DNA of 25,113 nucleotides, taken from NCBI GenBank assembly GCA_964392615.1, contig CAYMRB010000099.1, positions 1-25,113 of the forward strand, written 5' to 3'. The stretch comes from CAYMRB01 sp964392615 (GTDB lineage Bacteria > Planctomycetota > UBA8108). The notes below the pieces were generated by a model. The model worked only from the letters and a program-made list of their open reading frames with translations, did no database searches and was not told where the DNA came from. Positions 23,659-25,113 of this stretch are shown here, one piece after another (the stretch's first letter is position 1; each line of letters opens with the position of its first letter). A program made the translations under genes and the position numbers.

Positions 23659-23958
23659 CGACAGTCCGTTGAACAAGGGCTTCGAGCGCGAGGCCGAAAA
23701 TGGCCGCCGTCGCGTCGAATCGCCTCTCTCAACGGCGTGCTGGTCCTGATGACCCTTCGGCAGAGCGATCGGCGTCCGTGAAGGGGCAATCCGCCGGAAG
23801 CGGCGGGTCGGATTGTATCGTCGAACCGGCGGGAGGCGACAGACCCGAGGTCCGGAGGTCGGCCACCGTCGCAGAACGCCGAGGCGCGGCGCGCGGAGGT
23901 CACCCCCGGACCCTGCTCCCGTTTCTCATCTTCGAACAGTGCTTCATTACGGAAGGGC

Positions 23959-23979
23959 TGCTCACTCGGGCAGTGAGCA
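23959..23979. promoter_or_regulatory. 21-nt dyad, candidate operator
   Basis: TGCTCACT (23959-23966) and AGTGAGCA (23972-23979) are exact reverse complements separated by CGGGC. The size and symmetry suit a dimeric repressor operator, or it could be an RNA hairpin. It lies 392 nt from ugd and 255 nt from ppdK, so its target gene is unclear. Confidence 0.4.
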
Positions 23980-23998
23980 CGGCGAGTGTAGGGGGCAC

Positions 23999-24016
23999 GT
24001 GTCACGGTTCTGTCAC
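23999..24016 (+). promoter_or_regulatory. 11-bp-period direct repeat resembling a Pho box
   Basis: GTGTCAC (23999-24005), GGTT, CTGTCAC (24010-24016) repeats with an 11-bp period. The PhoB consensus is two CTGTCAT units separated by 4 bp; these units match at 5 and 6 of 7 positions. The extended repeat TGTCACGG is exact (24000-24007 and 24011-24018). The distance to either gene is long, and no matching -10 is evident. Confidence 0.3.
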
Positions 24017-24110
24017 GGAATCGTCCCGAATCTTGACAGTTCGCCAATTCTTCTCGGCCCGTCGAGACGGCGTCGGACTCCCGCGGTCGGCGCGCTGGAG
24101 CGCGAGGCGC

Positions 24111-24146
24111 AAAAACGTCGCAAGTCCGTCTATTTGCGGCGATTTT
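24111..24146. terminator. Possible bidirectional terminator-like hairpin upstream of ppdK
   Basis: AAAAACGTCGCAA (24111-24123) and TTGCGGCGATTTT (24134-24146) pair at 12 of 13 positions, counting one G-T wobble, around a 10-nt loop. Leftward the GC stem is followed by TTTTTGCGC, and rightward by ATTTTG. The leftward T-run of five is the better one. It lies just upstream of the candidate ppdK promoter and may insulate it, or it may end an unrecognised small transcript. Confidence 0.4.
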
Positions 24147-24150
24147 GCTG

Positions 24151-24178
24151 TTGCCGTGCCCAGTAGATTACCTAAAAT
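24151..24178 (+). promoter_or_regulatory. Candidate promoter of ppdK
   Basis: TTGCCG (24151-24156, 4 of 6) and TAAAAT (24173-24178, 5 of 6) are spaced by 16 nt. Initiation near 24185 would give a leader of about 50 nt carrying the AGAAGGA Shine-Dalgarno at 24218-24224. This is the best sigma-70-like pair found in the window. Confidence 0.5.
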
Positions 24179-24233
24179 CCGCATCTTTTGCGTTGCGAGA
24201 CGGACGCTTTCGACCACAGAAGGACACTCACAG

Positions 24234-25113
24234 ATGGCCACCAAGTACGTGTATTTCTTCGGGGCCGGCAAGGCCGACGGCAACGGCTCGCTGCGCGAGC
24301 TGTTGGGCGGCAAGGGCGCTAATCTGGCGGAAATGGCGGGTCACCCGGCGCTTCGTTTGCCCGTGCCCCCGGGATTTACGCTGACGACCGAGGTCTGCAC
24401 GTATTACTACGATCACAAGCGTAAGTATCCCAAGGAGCTACGCGCTCAGGTCGAGCAAGCCATACGCAAGGTCGAGCGCGTGATGAAGAAGAAGTTCGGG
24501 GATCCGAAGGATCCGCTCCTTCTCTCGGTCCGTTCGGGCGCGCGCAGCTCGATGCCGGGCATGATGGAGACCGTCCTGAACATCGGCCTGACGTCGAAGA
24601 CGATCCCGGGCCTGATCGAGCAGAGCGGCAACGAACGGTTCGTCTACGACGCGTACCGGCGACTCATCACGATGTACGCCGACGTCGTCATGGAGAAGGC
24701 GGCGGGAGTCGAGCCCGCCGAGGGGCAGGGGATCCGCCACCAGCTCGAGAAGCTCCTCGACGCGAAGAAGGCGAAGGTCGGAGTCACGGAGGACACCGAT
24801 CTCGACGCCGCGACGCTGAAGGACCTCTGCGAGGAGATGAAGGTCAAGGTCAAGGCGGTCCTCGGCAAGAAGTTCCCGGATAACGAGACCGACCAGATCT
24901 GGGGCGGCATGGGCGCGGTCTTCGCGTCGTGGAACGGCAAGCGCGCGATCTCGTACCGCGAGATCGAAGGCATCCCGCACGATTGGGGCACCGCCGTCAA
25001 CGTCCAGGCCATGGTCTTCGGCAACATGGGCGATGACTGCTCGACGGGCGTCGCGTTCACGCGCGATCCGGGCAACGGCGAGCGCATCTTCTACGGCGAG
25101 TACCTCGTCAACG
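24234..25113 (+). CDS. ppdK: Pyruvate, phosphate dikinase, N-terminal part (runs off the window)
   Basis: ATG 24234, with AGAAGGA ending 9 nt upstream, opens a frame that stays open to the window end (293 residues, no stop). PPDK interconverts pyruvate + ATP + Pi and PEP + AMP + PPi in the cytoplasm. The visible part is the ATP-grasp nucleotide-binding domain: VYFFGAGKADG (6-16), LLGGKGANLAEM (23-34), LPVPPGFTLTTEVC (42-55), VRSGARSSMPGMMETVLNIG (99-118), FDAYRR-like FVYDAYRRLITMY, and further on DQIWGGMGAVFASW, GTAVNVQAMVFGN and STGVAFTRDP. These match PPDK rather than PEP synthase. The family length is about 870-920 residues, so the phospho-His and PEP-binding domains lie beyond the window. 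Stand-alone transcription from the promoter at 24151-24178 is likely. Confidence 0.95.
   Translation, partial: MATKYVYFFGAGKADGNGSLRELLGGKGANLAEMAGHPALRLPVPPGFTLTTEVCTYYYDHKRKYPKELRAQVEQAIRKVERVMKKKFGDPKDPLLLSVRSGARSSMPGMMETVLNIGLTSKTIPGLIEQSGNERFVYDAYRRLITMYADVVMEKAAGVEPAEGQGIRHQLEKLLDAKKAKVGVTEDTDLDAATLKDLCEEMKVKVKAVLGKKFPDNETDQIWGGMGAVFASWNGKRAISYREIEGIPHDWGTAVNVQAMVFGNMGDDCSTGVAFTRDPGNGERIFYGEYLVN

Larger units (their letters stand above)
23568..24233. other. 666-nt divergent intergenic region between ugd and ppdK
   Basis: No convincing coding sequence lies here. Small frames such as 23813-24166 (+) and 23631-24047 (-) are Arg/Pro-rich and unlike any family. The region holds a perfect 7-bp hairpin (23641-23658), a split dyad CAATCC/GGATTG (23787-23792 with 23810-23815), a 21-nt dyad (23959-23979), an 11-bp-period direct repeat (23999-24016), a hairpin with T-runs on both sides (24111-24146) and the likely ppdK promoter. 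Its density of symmetric elements suggests regulatory load or an unrecognised small RNA. Confidence 0.55.

Noticed and set aside
24033..24061. TTGACA hexamer as a ppdK -35 box
   Set aside because: The hexamer is perfect, but no -10-like sequence follows at 15-19 nt (GC-rich GGCCCG lies there).
23813..24166. 117-aa rightward frame in the ugd/ppdK gap
   Set aside because: It is Arg/His/Pro-rich without a Shine-Dalgarno or family resemblance, and it runs through the hairpin and promoter elements.
1..25113. tRNA, rRNA, CRISPR, transposon or phage genes
   Set aside because: I looked for cloverleaf T-arm motifs, repeat-spacer periodicity, transposase motifs and terminal inverted repeats, and saw none that held up. 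A dedicated tRNA or covariance scan was not possible.

Overview
The window is GC-rich bacterial DNA with dense, mostly leftward gene packing. Several traits point to Planctomycetota. These are a secreted PQQ-type beta-propeller protein with a planctomycete-style Cys-rich segment and malectin-like C-terminus, a PEP-CTERM C-type-lectin-like protein, and a pyruvate phosphate dikinase of the PVPPGFTLTTEVC type. The phylum call is an inference from protein style, not from a marker gene. I see no rRNA, tRNA, CRISPR, transposase or prophage genes.

Layout. (a) 1-99 is the 3' end of a rightward gene with an Asp-rich repeat tail. (b) 167-7291 is a leftward biotin operon, bioB-bioF-bioD-bioA, joined by 4-nt overlaps and followed 51 nt later by the large PQQ-like secreted protein. 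(c) 7508-9736 runs rightward: a solitary D12-class adenine DNA methylase whose Shine-Dalgarno lies in a strong hairpin, then the PEP-CTERM protein. (d) 9776-10897 is a leftward prephenate dehydrogenase with an ACT domain. (e) 11142-15638 is a leftward signalling cassette: a PhnD-like periplasmic binding protein, a membrane hybrid kinase with two complete kinase cores around one receiver domain, an ECF-like sigma factor, and a textbook intrinsic terminator. (f) 15829-19444 is leftward polA followed by a tandem-GNAT acetyltransferase. (g) 19616-20857 is a rightward DUF1343/NamZ-type lipoprotein. (h) 20895-23567 is leftward ugd then proB. (i) 23568-24233 is a 666-nt divergent intergenic region with several symmetric elements. 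(j) 24234 to the window end is the N-terminal third of pyruvate phosphate dikinase.

Most genes are housekeeping or biosynthetic: biotin, tyrosine, proline, UDP-glucuronate, DNA repair, and pyruvate/PEP interconversion. The least ordinary region is the binding protein - double-core kinase - sigma factor cassette. Its gene order suggests a periplasmic ligand sensed through a PhnD-fold protein, relayed by an unusual kinase, with a co-transcribed sigma factor as possible output. Two mutually exclusive hairpins lie between the kinase and sigma genes. The second notable region is the bioB/methylase divergent promoter, where methylase translation appears to be gated by an RNA hairpin.
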